This document shows, piece by piece, positions 32,430 to 41,358 of a DNA stretch of 64,000 nt. The notes under the pieces were generated by a model. The model did not search any database. It was not told where the DNA came from and saw only the letters and a list, made by a program, of their open reading frames with translations. The DNA is taken from the NCBI GenBank assembly GCA_964611335.1, contig CAZSXR010000005.1:1-64000 (forward strand), written 5' to 3'. The stretch is from BOG-1112 sp964611335 (GTDB lineage: Bacteria; Bdellovibrionota_B; Oligoflexia; Oligoflexales; Bog-1112). The position numbers and the translations under genes were made by a program. How positions within the stretch are numbered: position 1 is the first letter of the stretch; each line of letters opens with the position of its first letter.

Positions 32430-34055
32430 TTATAACGGCTGAGAATAAGATTGTGAGTGTACATACTCTACAAGCAACCACTCATGAACGTGAGAGCACT
32501 CTTCAGGAAGGGCTTCTACGAAGTCTTTTGAAGAAAAAACCTGTAGTTTCCCATTTCTGCAATCTCTAAGCACTTCAAATGAATGGGCTTCGAAAGAAGC
32601 AAAGTGAGGAATTTCCATTTCAGAGAACACTAACCAAAACCCCTTTCCCTCCTTCAGAGAAGAAAAATCATAAGAGTAGTGCGGGTTGTGTGTGAATTCA
32701 GAAGGCCTATTGATGTAAGGCCATTGAAAGGTTTTAGAATCTTGTCTGTAGTAACGAAGCATACTTGTTGTTTGATAGGTGTCAGCGAAAACAGGTTGAC
32801 TGAAATTTTCAGTATGTTTTGCAAGAAGTTCATAGCCATAAGTTTCTTTTAAAATGCGATCTTTTTTTAACGGAAGAAAAGGTTTTTTTGCATGCAGAGC
32901 TAAGAGAAAGAGACAGGTAACGTTCATGAAAGCGGCTGCATAAATACCTTTTTTGATTTTGGAAATGTAAGGTGCAAGAAAAGGAATAGCCGAACATATG
33001 TATATTGCAGACCAATTAGCTTCAACTTTTGTAAATAAAGAAAGACATGCAAAAAATAAAAGAGGGACATACAAAGCTGCTTTGAAAAGAATTTGTGCAT
33101 CAGGTACGAGTGGGGATTTTATTTTTGGCATTCTGCGATATTTAAAGGCGAGACTCAATAAGGGAATAATTAAGGCTCCCCATAAAACAAAGAGTCCACC
33201 TGTGAACTCTAAAAAACTATTCAGACTTTTTGGTAATTGAAAGGTGGGAGTTTTAGCTTTTTCACTTCCTACTATTTTTAATCTTTCTATAAGCAATTTT
33301 TGTAAGGCAAGTTCCGTTTTCTGAGGAGCTTCTGGTTTAGGAAGCTCCTCATTTTCTGAAATGGAAATGCTTCCCAATCTCCGAAGTTGAAATGAAAAAC
33401 TTGGCCAATCATTTTCATAATTCCAATTCAAATTGGGTAGAAAGATGAGCAAGGCTAAGAGACCACCTAAATAGGGCCATGGTTTTTTAAGTTGCTCTGG
33501 TTTTTTTAACAAGGTGATGAGGAATATAGGCCCCATAAGAACCATGCTGTACTTGCTCAGCAGACCCAGTCCTGTTGCTAAACCTGCTGTTAGCCAACGC
33601 ATAGGATTTGTTTTTAATGCGTAAAATGCTTCGTGGATTGCAAGTAGCCAAAAGAAAATAAGGGGAGTGTCGGGTGTTGTTAAGAATCCCGAAACAAGAC
33701 CTGCGAGATTGAACTTGAAGAGAATAAGAAGTAAGAGGGCGGTTGAGTTTTCTTCGATGCCACAGCTTTTAAAAAGTTTAGCAGCAAGGAGCAGAGTAAG
33801 AAGGCCTAAGAAGATAGTTCCTAAACGTTGAGGAAAATAAGAAAGTAAAGCCACAGCAGGTGGATGGTCAAAGTACCCAAAAGCGAGTTTTTGACCCCAT
33901 GCGTAGTAGTAAGCCTCATCCAAAGTGATAGCTAAGAGGGTTGAAATGAGAGATGAAAAAAATAGAGTTAGAAAGATAAGTATCAAAAAAGAACGATATT
34001 TTTTGTAAACTTCAAACACAGGTGCCTCATTGGAGCGGGGGTTATTAAGCGCCAC
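32430..34055 (-). CDS. GT39-type membrane glycosyltransferase (ArnT/PMT-like)
   Basis: The 541-residue integral membrane protein has ten or more hydrophobic segments and the GT39 signature. An early acidic motif sits in the first extracytoplasmic loop (TLDEAYYYAWGQ near residue 45), followed by FDHPPA. These enzymes move a sugar from a polyprenyl-phosphate donor to lipid A, glycans or protein on the outer face of the inner membrane. The acceptor is not predictable. An extra hydrophilic loop near 225-275 and a C-terminal soluble part of about 150 residues are present. The GTG start at 34055 has AGGAG directly against it, and a TATAAT sits only 4 bp further upstream, so the transcript may be nearly leaderless or the true start may lie slightly inside. 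Confidence 0.85.
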   Translation of the reverse strand: MALNNPRSNEAPVFEVYKKYRSFLILIFLTLFFSSLISTLLAITLDEAYYYAWGQKLAFGYFDHPPAVALLSYFPQRLGTIFLGLLTLLLAAKLFKSCGIEENSTALLLLILFKFNLAGLVSGFLTTPDTPLIFFWLLAIHEAFYALKTNPMRWLTAGLATGLGLLSKYSMVLMGPIFLITLLKKPEQLKKPWPYLGGLLALLIFLPNLNWNYENDWPSFSFQLRRLGSISISENEELPKPEAPQKTELALQKLLIERLKIVGSEKAKTPTFQLPKSLNSFLEFTGGLFVLWGALIIPLLSLAFKYRRMPKIKSPLVPDAQILFKAALYVPLLFFACLSLFTKVEANWSAIYICSAIPFLAPYISKIKKGIYAAAFMNVTCLFLLALHAKKPFLPLKKDRILKETYGYELLAKHTENFSQPVFADTYQTTSMLRYYRQDSKTFQWPYINRPSEFTHNPHYSYDFSSLKEGKGFWLVFSEMEIPHFASFEAHSFEVLRDCRNGKLQVFSSKDFVEALPEECSHVHEWLLVEYVHSQSYSQPL

Positions 34056-34207
34056 TCCTATTATATACTTTCTGAAAGTGTGTAAGTCTAAGGGGTTGAA
34101 AAGAGCAGCAAGAGATCAAGTGACATTTCTAAAAAACAGGCTTGCACATCTCCTCTCAGCAGTTAAAATGCCCTTAACCCTGATTTACCGCCAAGGATTC
34201 CTTAGAA
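34056..34207. promoter_or_regulatory. Divergent promoter region, GT39/ABC importer
   Basis: This 152-bp gap holds the promoters of both flanking units. On the minus strand a perfect TATAAT occupies 34065-34060. Directly upstream lies the perfect palindrome ACTTTC-T-GAAAGT (34067-34079), placed where a repressor would block it. AAGGA near 34192 probably serves the binding-protein gene. Confidence 0.45.
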
Positions 34208-35518
34208 ATGGTCTACCGAATAATTTGCGGCGTTCTTGTAACGCTCATGATCTCAGTTCGTGCCCTGTCTGCTATTGATCGAGTTGTGGTCCTTTCTCCG
34301 CATAGAAAGTCCATACAAGAAGAAGTGGTTCCTGCGTTCAAAGCGTATTATCTAAAAACGTATAATGTTCCAGTAGAAGTCGAATGGCTGGATCAAGGAG
34401 GAGCCTCGGAAGCCCTTCGCTATATACTCGCCAGGTTTGAGAAGAACTCGAAAACGGCGCAAATAGACCTCCTATGGGGAGGCGGTGAGCAGCCCACTTT
34501 CGAACTTAAAAAGCTTCATCTTCTTCAAAGTCATAAGATTCCAAAAACATTAAAATCAGAAATTCCGCCCAAGTTAGGTCCTGTACTTCTTTACGATAAG
34601 GAAGAGACTTGGCATGCGATTAATTTTTCTTCTTTTGGAATTTTTTATAATAAGAATCTTTTGAAGAGATTGAAAATAGCAGAGCCTAAAAATTGGGAAG
34701 ATCTTGGTGATATGCAATTTTTCAACTTGTTAAGCAACGCTGACCCGCGACGTTCATCAAGTCATCTCACAATGTATACGGTGATTGTTCAATCTTTGGG
34801 TTGGGAAAAAGGTTGGGAGTTGCTTACAAAAATTGCGTCAAACACACAGAAATTTGCAGTTTCAAGTTCTGCTCCTGTAAAAGCGATTGTGTCGGGTGAT
34901 GCGGTTGCATCGTTGAGTGTTGATTATTTTGCGTTAGCAAAATTGGGGGATCTTGGAACCGTTAATTTAGGTTTTCAGCTGCCTTTTTCTCAGTCCATTG
35001 TGAATACAGATCCTATTGCACTGTTGAAGGGTGCGCCAAATCCTGTAGCAGCCGGAAGGTTTATTGAGTTTTTGTTGAGTATAGATGCGCAAAAACTTTT
35101 TGTGCTTCCTAAAGGCGCCGCAGGGGGGCCTCGTCTTTCTACACTTGGTCGCTTATCCGTGAACAAGAAGGTTTACGAGCTGACTGAAGGAAAACGTGTT
35201 ACACCATTAAATCCTTTTGATTTGCAAATACCTTCATTCGTGTTAGATAGAGATCATGCTACAAAAATGCAGTTTGTATTTTCAGATTTGATCGGAACGG
35301 TGCTTATTGACGCACATGAAGAGTTAAAAACTGCCGTGCGTATATTGAGAGATCGAAAACAGTTGAGTGAATTTAAGAAGATTGTGTTTCCGATAACAGA
35401 TAATGAGATTCGCAAACTAGCGGACAAGTGGAGCGATCCTAGTTTTCGTAATCAAACCATCAATGCGTGGCTTGAGAAATCGCGTGTTATGTACAAAGCT
35501 GCTCAATCTCAGAAGTGA
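34208..35518 (+). CDS. ABC importer periplasmic substrate-binding protein
   Basis: The 436-residue periplasmic binding protein has a signal peptide (about residues 1-22, cleavage after A-L-S-A). It then has the family 1 solute-binding layout: a V-V-V-L-S-P-H strand near 27, a D-L-L-W-G-G-G segment near 89 and a Y-N-K-N-L-L-K-R-L hinge near 148. Relatives bind ferric iron, thiamine or 2-aminoethylphosphonate. The fused-permease partner and the FbpC-like ATPase favour an Fbp/Afu-like role, but the iron-binding tyrosine pair is not obvious, so the substrate stays open. It is the first gene of a three-gene operon. Confidence 0.82.
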   Translation: MVYRIICGVLVTLMISVRALSAIDRVVVLSPHRKSIQEEVVPAFKAYYLKTYNVPVEVEWLDQGGASEALRYILARFEKNSKTAQIDLLWGGGEQPTFELKKLHLLQSHKIPKTLKSEIPPKLGPVLLYDKEETWHAINFSSFGIFYNKNLLKRLKIAEPKNWEDLGDMQFFNLLSNADPRRSSSHLTMYTVIVQSLGWEKGWELLTKIASNTQKFAVSSSAPVKAIVSGDAVASLSVDYFALAKLGDLGTVNLGFQLPFSQSIVNTDPIALLKGAPNPVAAGRFIEFLLSIDAQKLFVLPKGAAGGPRLSTLGRLSVNKKVYELTEGKRVTPLNPFDLQIPSFVLDRDHATKMQFVFSDLIGTVLIDAHEELKTAVRILRDRKQLSEFKKIVFPITDNEIRKLADKWSDPSFRNQTINAWLEKSRVMYKAAQSQK

Positions 35519-35577
35519 CGAGATTGAGTGAGGAAATCTTAATCACGAACGTACTCTAAAGTAGGGTTGACTCATCG

Positions 35578-36663
35578 ATGGAAGTTGTCTTTCGAAATGT
35601 ATTTAAAAAATACGGAGCTGTTACAGCAGTTTCAGACCTTAATTTAACGATTGCCAAAGGTTCCTTTCATTTTCTTCTTGGGCCTTCTGGATGTGGAAAA
35701 ACCACCACACTCCGTCTTCTTGCGGGCCTTGAAAATATTTCTTCAGGACAAATTTTATTTAACGGTCAAGACGTAACGAACAAACCTTCTTCCGAACGCG
35801 GAATTGGAATGGTTTTTCAAAATTATGCATTATGGCCACACATGACTGTACGTCAAAATATTGAGTACGGTTTGAAACTGCGTAAGTTGTCGTCTTCCGA
35901 AATTAAAAACCGAGTGGGTGAAACACTCGAGATGACGCGGCTTACACGTTATGAACAGCGCCTTCCTGGACAGCTTTCAGGTGGGCAACAACAGCGAGTA
36001 GCTCTTGCAAGGGCACTCGCTATTCGTCCTACAGTTTTGCTGTTAGATGAACCTCTTTCCAATCTCGATGCGCAATTGCGTATGGAAATGCGTGACAATA
36101 TTTCTCGCATACATAGAGAAACACAGATCACAACTTTTTATGTTACTCATGATCAAAAAGAAGCTCTTTCCATGGGCACGACGATTACAGTTATGCATCA
36201 TGGAGTGGAAGTTCAGACCGGAACTCCTCGCGAACTTTATTGTAATCCTGTGACGACCTTCCTAGCAAATTTCATCGGTGAGACGAATATTATCACTGGA
36301 ACTATTATAGAAAATCAAGGTGGGTCTGCACTTATAGAAACAGAGTTTTCTAAAATTCGATCTACAAAAGTTCATGGTGTTTTCAAGAAAGGTGACAAAG
36401 TCAATCTATCTATGCGCCCTGGAGATTTTAAATTCCTTACACAAGGCTCCAGTGAAAACGTAGAAAATATGTTGCAGCTTAAATTGAGCTATTCAACTTA
36501 TTTGGGAGAGATGGAGCAACTTAGTTTTCCTTATGGAGGGGACAAATTTCTTAAGATTGACCTTCATAATCCAAAGTCGCAATTGCCAATTGGTGCACAA
36601 GTTCGAGTTAGCATTGCTGCAGAAGATGTGATCACTCTACCCTTTGAAGAAATAGAGTCTTAA
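35578..36663 (+). CDS. ABC importer ATPase (FbpC/PotA-like)
   Basis: The 361-residue cytoplasmic ATPase energises the importer. Walker A is LGPSGCGKTTT (about 37-47), the Q-loop VFQNYALWPH lies near 80, the signature LSGGQQQRVALARA near 135-148, and Walker B LLLDEPLSNLD near 155-165, followed by the H-loop YVTHDQ. A TOBE-like C-terminal domain (about 290-355) is typical of the CUT1/Fbp/Pot group. Alphabetically matched subunits flank it: a binding protein 59 bp upstream and a permease 3 bp downstream. Confidence 0.92.
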   Translation: MEVVFRNVFKKYGAVTAVSDLNLTIAKGSFHFLLGPSGCGKTTTLRLLAGLENISSGQILFNGQDVTNKPSSERGIGMVFQNYALWPHMTVRQNIEYGLKLRKLSSSEIKNRVGETLEMTRLTRYEQRLPGQLSGGQQQRVALARALAIRPTVLLLDEPLSNLDAQLRMEMRDNISRIHRETQITTFYVTHDQKEALSMGTTITVMHHGVEVQTGTPRELYCNPVTTFLANFIGETNIITGTIIENQGGSALIETEFSKIRSTKVHGVFKKGDKVNLSMRPGDFKFLTQGSSENVENMLQLKLSYSTYLGEMEQLSFPYGGDKFLKIDLHNPKSQLPIGAQVRVSIAAEDVITLPFEEIES

Positions 36664-36666
36664 TAC

Positions 36667-38382
36667 ATGCACAATTTACGAACACAAAGTCGTACAACCA
36701 AAATTCTTTCTCGGTTGTTAGGCTATGGTACAATTTTAGCGACCGCTGCATTACTTTTTTTCTTTCTCATCTATCCTGTTGGTATCATTATTTCGAAAGC
36801 TTTCATTTCTCCAACAGGATTTACTCTCGAATATTTTCACCTTCTCTTTTCCAATAACATTCAAACGGGTGGAATTTGGAATAGTTTGATCATTGGATTA
36901 GGCACAACATTTTTTGCGACGCTTTTGAGTTTCCCTTTAGCTATAGTGACGGCTCGCTATGAGTTTCGCGGAAAGGGTTTGCTTACGGGTTTGCTTTTGC
37001 TTCCTATGGTTATGCCACCCTTTGTGGGTGCTATCGGTATGCAAAGATTCTTTGCGCGATTTGGCTCTATCAATATTTTCTTACTCGAACACAATATTAT
37101 CTCTACACCCATCGAATGGTTATCCAATGATCACCTGATTTGGGCTGTTATCTTTTTAGAGGTTCTGCATCTCTATCCTATTCTTTATTTGAATCTCAGT
37201 TCTGCGTTTGCAAATATCGATCCCTCTCTTGAAGAGATGGCACAAACTCTTGGGGCAGGAAAGCTTCGTCGTTATAAAAATATAGTATGGCCATTAGCAA
37301 GACCAGGTTATTTTGCAGGAGCAATCGTTGTCTTCATTTGGTCTCTAACAGATTTAGGAACACCTCTTTTAGTGGGTTTCCACAATACGATGCCTGTGCA
37401 CATTTTCAATTTGGTTACGGACATCAACGAAAATCCAATCGGTTATGCCCTTGTATTTTTTGTCGTTATATTGACGGTCTCTTTCTTTCTTACTTCAAAA
37501 TTATTTGTGAGCGGAAAAAAATATGAAATGCTTGCAAGAGGGCATGTTTCAGGTGCTCAAAAACACGCTTCTTTACGAGCTAAATTTGTTATCTATCCGT
37601 TGATTTTTGGAACTGTATTTCTTGCATTGATTCCTCATATTACAGTTTTGATTACAAGTTTGAGTGATTCATGGTTCATGACAGCTCTTCCCGAAAAATA
37701 TACCCTGAAATACTATGGAATGGTTTTCAATCAGGAAATTTCAGCAATAGGTTTGAAAAACAGTTTGCTTTTTGCAAGTTTGTCAACTTTGCTGGACCTT
37801 ATTTTGGGTGTGTTGATTGCTTTTGTTGTGACACGTAGGGTTATTCCTTTTGGCCCACTGTTAGATGCAATTGTTATGGTTCCTTTGGCGCTGCCAGGAA
37901 TTGTTTTAGCTTTTGGTTATGTTGTCACTTATTCCGACACCTTTTTAGATCCTTTGCACAATCCTGTTCCTTTGCTCGTGATAGCTTATGCAATTCGTCG
38001 TCTGCCTTACATGGTACGTTCTGCAACTGCAGGTTTTCAACAGGTCAGCAGTTCCTTGGAAGAAGCTTCCGAATGTTTTGGTGCTTCTAAATGGTTTACT
38101 CTGCGTAAAATTACAATGCCTCTTGTTACTGCAAACTTAATAGCAGGGGGGTTGCTCTGTTTCTCTTATGCAATTTTAGATGTTTCTGATTCTTTAATAC
38201 TTGCGATGAAAGATCGTTTCTATCCGATTACCAAAGCCATTTATGTACTTTATCTTGAACAAGGTAGTGGTGAATTCGTCGCGAGTGCATTAGGGATGAT
38301 CGCAATGCTTATCCTTACAGTGTCTATTTTGGGTGCTGCTAAAATTCTTGGAAAGAGAATGGGAGAACTGTTCCGGACCTAG
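36667..38382 (+). CDS. ABC importer permease, two fused domains
   Basis: The 571-residue inner-membrane permease has about twelve membrane segments in two tandem homologous halves (about 20-275 and 300-565). Each half carries an EAA coupling loop: E-E-M-A-Q-T-L-G-A near 192 and E-E-A-S-E-C-F-G-A near 470. One chain therefore forms the whole channel, as in FbpB/AfuB and PhnU-type permeases. It begins 3 bp after the ATPase stop. The stop lies inside the stem of the operon's terminator. Confidence 0.92.
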   Translation: MHNLRTQSRTTKILSRLLGYGTILATAALLFFFLIYPVGIIISKAFISPTGFTLEYFHLLFSNNIQTGGIWNSLIIGLGTTFFATLLSFPLAIVTARYEFRGKGLLTGLLLLPMVMPPFVGAIGMQRFFARFGSINIFLLEHNIISTPIEWLSNDHLIWAVIFLEVLHLYPILYLNLSSAFANIDPSLEEMAQTLGAGKLRRYKNIVWPLARPGYFAGAIVVFIWSLTDLGTPLLVGFHNTMPVHIFNLVTDINENPIGYALVFFVVILTVSFFLTSKLFVSGKKYEMLARGHVSGAQKHASLRAKFVIYPLIFGTVFLALIPHITVLITSLSDSWFMTALPEKYTLKYYGMVFNQEISAIGLKNSLLFASLSTLLDLILGVLIAFVVTRRVIPFGPLLDAIVMVPLALPGIVLAFGYVVTYSDTFLDPLHNPVPLLVIAYAIRRLPYMVRSATAGFQQVSSSLEEASECFGASKWFTLRKITMPLVTANLIAGGLLCFSYAILDVSDSLILAMKDRFYPITKAIYVLYLEQGSGEFVASALGMIAMLILTVSILGAAKILGKRMGELFRT

Positions 38383-38408
38383 CTTCCTCCACTAGGCCCG
38401 GACTTTTA
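38372..38408 (+). terminator. Terminator of the ABC operon
   Basis: An 11-bp GC-rich stem (38372-38382 with 38392-38402, 9-nt loop, one A-C mismatch on the plus strand) is followed by CTTTTATT. It overlaps the last codons of the permease gene. It ends between convergent genes and may also serve hpf, because the mismatch becomes a U-G pair on the minus strand. Confidence 0.7.
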
Positions 38409-38840
38409 TTAACCTGTGTGTTGGTGTCGGACTCTCTCGTATTTAATGATGTCACTAGCATCGATCGGGATGGAATCCCAATCTTCTGTCAGATTTTCAT
38501 TTGCTGCTACGAGTCTGAGGTGTCGCACTTCCTTTGCTTCAGGAAATTTGTGACGTTTAAGAATTTCTTTATGCTTTTTCAGTTGGATCTCAAGCTTATC
38601 GAGCATGAGGTCAAGAGCGTTATGAAGATCAGGCGCGAGTGCGTCAACCTGCAAGTTAAAGCCATCTCCTCCTTTGAGTGTACAACGGACTTCGTGATTG
38701 AAGCCCTGTTTCGTGAAAGTGATGTGTGCATCTATGGGTTTTGTTGAGTACTTCTCTATTCGCGCTAGAATTTTAGGCTCTGCAAACTCAACTAAAACAT
38801 CTGACCTTTTGATTTGTTTGAAGGAAAAACGGCATTCCAT
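38409..38840 (-). CDS. hpf: Ribosome hibernation promoting factor (HPF/YfiA family)
   Basis: The 143-residue protein binds the 30S decoding centre and inactivates ribosomes in stationary phase or starvation. The HPF fold is visible: a first strand M-E-C-R-F-S-F, an E-x-K-I-L-A-R-I-E-K-Y helix, the D-A-H-I-T-F strand, E-V-R-C-T-L-K-G-G-D-G, and D-L-H-N-A-L-D-L-M-L-D-K-L-E-x-Q-L-K-K-H-K. I use ATG 38840 (AAAGGAGAAGAAA upstream) rather than the 33-codon longer frame. It matches the short to intermediate form; the C-terminal tail does not look like the dimerising domain of long HPF. Its leader can fold (see nearby entries). Confidence 0.9.
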   Translation of the reverse strand: MECRFSFKQIKRSDVLVEFAEPKILARIEKYSTKPIDAHITFTKQGFNHEVRCTLKGGDGFNLQVDALAPDLHNALDLMLDKLEIQLKKHKEILKRHKFPEAKEVRHLRLVAANENLTEDWDSIPIDASDIIKYERVRHQHTG

Positions 38841-38891
38841 TTTCTTCTCCTTTACTGGGTGAAAATCCTTGCACTTCCTTTTCCCGGGCTT

Positions 38892-38963
38892 TGCAACCGA
38901 TGCTCCTTTCCAACGGGTTGCAGAAAATAAAAACATCAATTAGAAATTCTTTCGAATTTCTAA
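38892..38963 (-). promoter_or_regulatory. Folded hpf leader (two hairpins)
   Basis: A perfect 10-bp inverted repeat (38940-38949 with 38954-38963) encloses a loop that reads GAAA on the minus strand. That is a GNRA tetraloop closed by C-G, so it is a stable RNA hairpin only in the hpf direction. A second perfect 7-bp stem (38892-38898 with 38916-38922) lies nearer the start codon. The first could alternatively be a DNA operator. No T-run follows either. Confidence 0.45.
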
Positions 38964-39058
38964 CTTATCTCCTACATATAAGAACGGCATATGTCATAAG
39001 AACCTTTACCGCTTACGAAACTAACTTCCACAATGTTAACTTAAATCTTCTTTGAATC

Positions 39059-39087
39059 TTGACAAGGGGGTCTTTAAAATAATTTTA
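39059..39087 (+). promoter_or_regulatory. Putative recD2 promoter
   Basis: TTGACA (39059-39064) matches the -35 consensus exactly and is followed by an AT-rich segment (39075-39087) that could supply a -10, although no TATAAT is present at ideal spacing. The rest of the 298-bp gap 38841-39138 holds the hpf leader hairpins and, at 39110-39142, a small leader ORF. Confidence 0.45.
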
Positions 39088-39109
39088 GCTTTGAAAATTA
39101 AGGAGTTGA

Positions 39110-39142
39110 GTGACAAGACTCCTTCATCATAAAAGGTATTGA
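39110..39142 (+). CDS. Candidate 10-residue leader peptide upstream of recD2
   Basis: A GTG at 39110, 4 nt after AAGGAG (39100-39105), opens a 10-codon frame reading M-T-R-L-L-H-H-K-R-Y. Its TGA stop (39140-39142) overlaps the TTG start of recD2 (39139-39141) in a TTGA arrangement typical of translational coupling. RecD2 otherwise has no good ribosome site at that TTG. The peptide's own sequence suggests no function beyond coupling. Confidence 0.4.
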   Translation: MTRLLHHKRY

Positions 39143-41358
39143 AAAAAGGAGCAGATGTCATCGAACAGGTCTCATTTAAAATACAAATAGAGAATGTCAC
39201 CTTCCATAATCCTTCAAATGGTTGGAGTGTTGTAAAGGTACAAAACTGTGAGAATGGCCTGTCGTTCTCAGCGGTTGGGACCTTTCCGACAGTTCAACCT
39301 GGCGAAATGTTTATGATTTTCGGGAAATGGGTACTTCATAGCAGTTTTGGACGTCAGTTCCAGATTTCTCGCGCGGTATCTACAAGACCCTCGAATTCGG
39401 ATTCTCTCATCAAATATCTTTCTTCAGGAATGTTCAAAGGTATTGGGCCGAAGATTGCTCAGAAAATTGTTAGACATTTTGGAGAAGATACTCTTAAAGT
39501 TTTGGATGAACAGCCGCAGAAGATTAAAACAATTCCGAATCTTAGTAAAAAAACCGCATCTAAATTTATTCGTGCATGGGGAGAAAAGTCTAAGAATTCG
39601 GAAGCTATGCAATTCCTTTCTCATCATGGGATCACGCTGAATGCTGCTCAAAAAATTATTGCAGTTTATGGAAACGAAACAGTTTCCGCTATTTCAGAAA
39701 ATCCTTATCGTTTGATCAAACACATTAAAGGATTTGGATTTCTCCGAGCAGATCAGATTGCGCGTGCGGTAGGCATTGAAGATGATTCTCCACAACGTAT
39801 ACAACATGGGATTATTTATCTGCTCCAACTTGCAGAAGACCAAGGGCATTGCTTTCAAACAGAGACGCAAATTTTGTCAGGTCTTTCTCAACAACTAGGT
39901 ATTCGTGAACCAACGAATATTCAAAATGCTTTTGAACAACTTCTTGAAGATGCGCGTCTTGTTTCTGCGGAAGGTTCAGAGTCAAAACATTATTTTCTTC
40001 CTGAGCTTTACGAAGCAGAAGATTTCTGTAGAGACTTTCTTTTAAGCATCCTTAATGCGCCCTTTCGAAAACTTGATCCGCGAAGTCAGGATTTTGAAAG
40101 AAGAGTTTCAGGTTGGTTGGAGAAATTTTCTGAGATCACTTCGAGAAAATTATCTATGCAGCAAAAAGACGCAGTGATGGGTGCTGTAAGCTCAAAAATT
40201 TTCATTCTTACCGGAGGCCCAGGAGTTGGTAAGACGACCACGGCAAATGCCATTATCCATCTGCAGAGAGCTATGGGAAAAAAAGTCGTATTAGCTGCAC
40301 CTACCGGAAGAGCTGCTCAAAGAATGACAGAATTGAGTTCCGTTTCTGCAAAAACCATTCATCGACTGCTTGAATGGTCGAGTGAAGAAGGTGGGTTTTT
40401 ACGGTGTGAAGATAATAAACTCGAAGGGGATGTTTTCATCATAGATGAAAGTTCGATGTTGGATGTGCTTTTAGCTCAGAAACTATTATCTGCAATCCCT
40501 GAAAGTTCACAAATTGTATTTATAGGAGATAAAGATCAGCTACCTCCTGTTGGACCAGGGAATTTTTTTAGAGATCTTATTGAATCTGAACAGATTTCTT
40601 TGAATCATTTGACACAGATATTTCGACAAGCAAAAACGTCTCAAATTACAGCAGTAGCACATGATTTAAACAAAGGTGAAATAAGTGAATTTAGCAGTGA
40701 ACCTGAAAGTGACTGCCATTTTGTTGAGACGGAATCGGATGAAGATGTTTTAGAAAATATTAAACGAATTGTTGTGAAAAATCTACCTGAGGCAGGTTAT
40801 AACACCGTACAAGATGTGCAAATTTTAAGTCCCATGAATAAGGGTCTTTTAGGTTGTCAAAATCTTAATACAGTACTGCAGGATTTGTTAAATCCTATTG
40901 AAAAAGGTCTTACACCAGCCAAAGAATTCGGATTTCGAGTGAGAGATAAAGTCATTCAAACAGTCAATAATTATGAGTTGACTGTCTACAACGGTGACAT
41001 AGGTTTTGTGGAACAGATTACAGAGAAGAAAGATGTGCTTGTTCGTTTCGGTGACCGTTATGTGAAGTACACGGCAGAGCAGTCTTGGGATTTAAAACTT
41101 GCCTATGCCATTACTATTCATAAATCGCAGGGAAGTGAGTTTCCAGTAGTTTTGATTCCGATGAGCATGAGTCATTACATTATGCTGCAGAGAAATCTCA
41201 TTTATACAGCACTGACCCGTGCAAAGAAACTCGCGATTTTCTTAGGCTCTCCTAAAGCTTTCGCTCTTGCAGCTCGGAATAAGAGTAGTCAGAAGAGACA
41301 AACACGCTTGAAGGGATTGTTGCGGAATGCTTTGGGGGCTCGTTATTTTGAAGATTAG
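39139..41358 (+). CDS. recD2: RecD2/RecD-TraA family DNA helicase
   Basis: The 739-residue superfamily 1B 5'-3' helicase works in DNA repair without RecBC. It has an N-terminal OB-like domain (F-H-N-P-S-N-G-W-S-V), helix-hairpin-helix repeats (about 90-200, including F-K-G-I-G-P-K-I), and the helicase core. The core has Walker A TGGPGVGKTTT near 356, Walker B DESSMLD near 433, G-D-K-D-Q-L-P-P-V-G near 462, and the late AITIHKSQGSEF and YTALTRAKK motifs. The length is typical of RecD2. The start is uncertain: TTG 39139 is the only in-frame start after the stop at 39130. An ATG with a good ribosome site at 39155 is out of frame and closes after 11 codons. Confidence 0.92.
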   Translation: MKKGADVIEQVSFKIQIENVTFHNPSNGWSVVKVQNCENGLSFSAVGTFPTVQPGEMFMIFGKWVLHSSFGRQFQISRAVSTRPSNSDSLIKYLSSGMFKGIGPKIAQKIVRHFGEDTLKVLDEQPQKIKTIPNLSKKTASKFIRAWGEKSKNSEAMQFLSHHGITLNAAQKIIAVYGNETVSAISENPYRLIKHIKGFGFLRADQIARAVGIEDDSPQRIQHGIIYLLQLAEDQGHCFQTETQILSGLSQQLGIREPTNIQNAFEQLLEDARLVSAEGSESKHYFLPELYEAEDFCRDFLLSILNAPFRKLDPRSQDFERRVSGWLEKFSEITSRKLSMQQKDAVMGAVSSKIFILTGGPGVGKTTTANAIIHLQRAMGKKVVLAAPTGRAAQRMTELSSVSAKTIHRLLEWSSEEGGFLRCEDNKLEGDVFIIDESSMLDVLLAQKLLSAIPESSQIVFIGDKDQLPPVGPGNFFRDLIESEQISLNHLTQIFRQAKTSQITAVAHDLNKGEISEFSSEPESDCHFVETESDEDVLENIKRIVVKNLPEAGYNTVQDVQILSPMNKGLLGCQNLNTVLQDLLNPIEKGLTPAKEFGFRVRDKVIQTVNNYELTVYNGDIGFVEQITEKKDVLVRFGDRYVKYTAEQSWDLKLAYAITIHKSQGSEFPVVLIPMSMSHYIMLQRNLIYTALTRAKKLAIFLGSPKAFALAARNKSSQKRQTRLKGLLRNALGARYFED

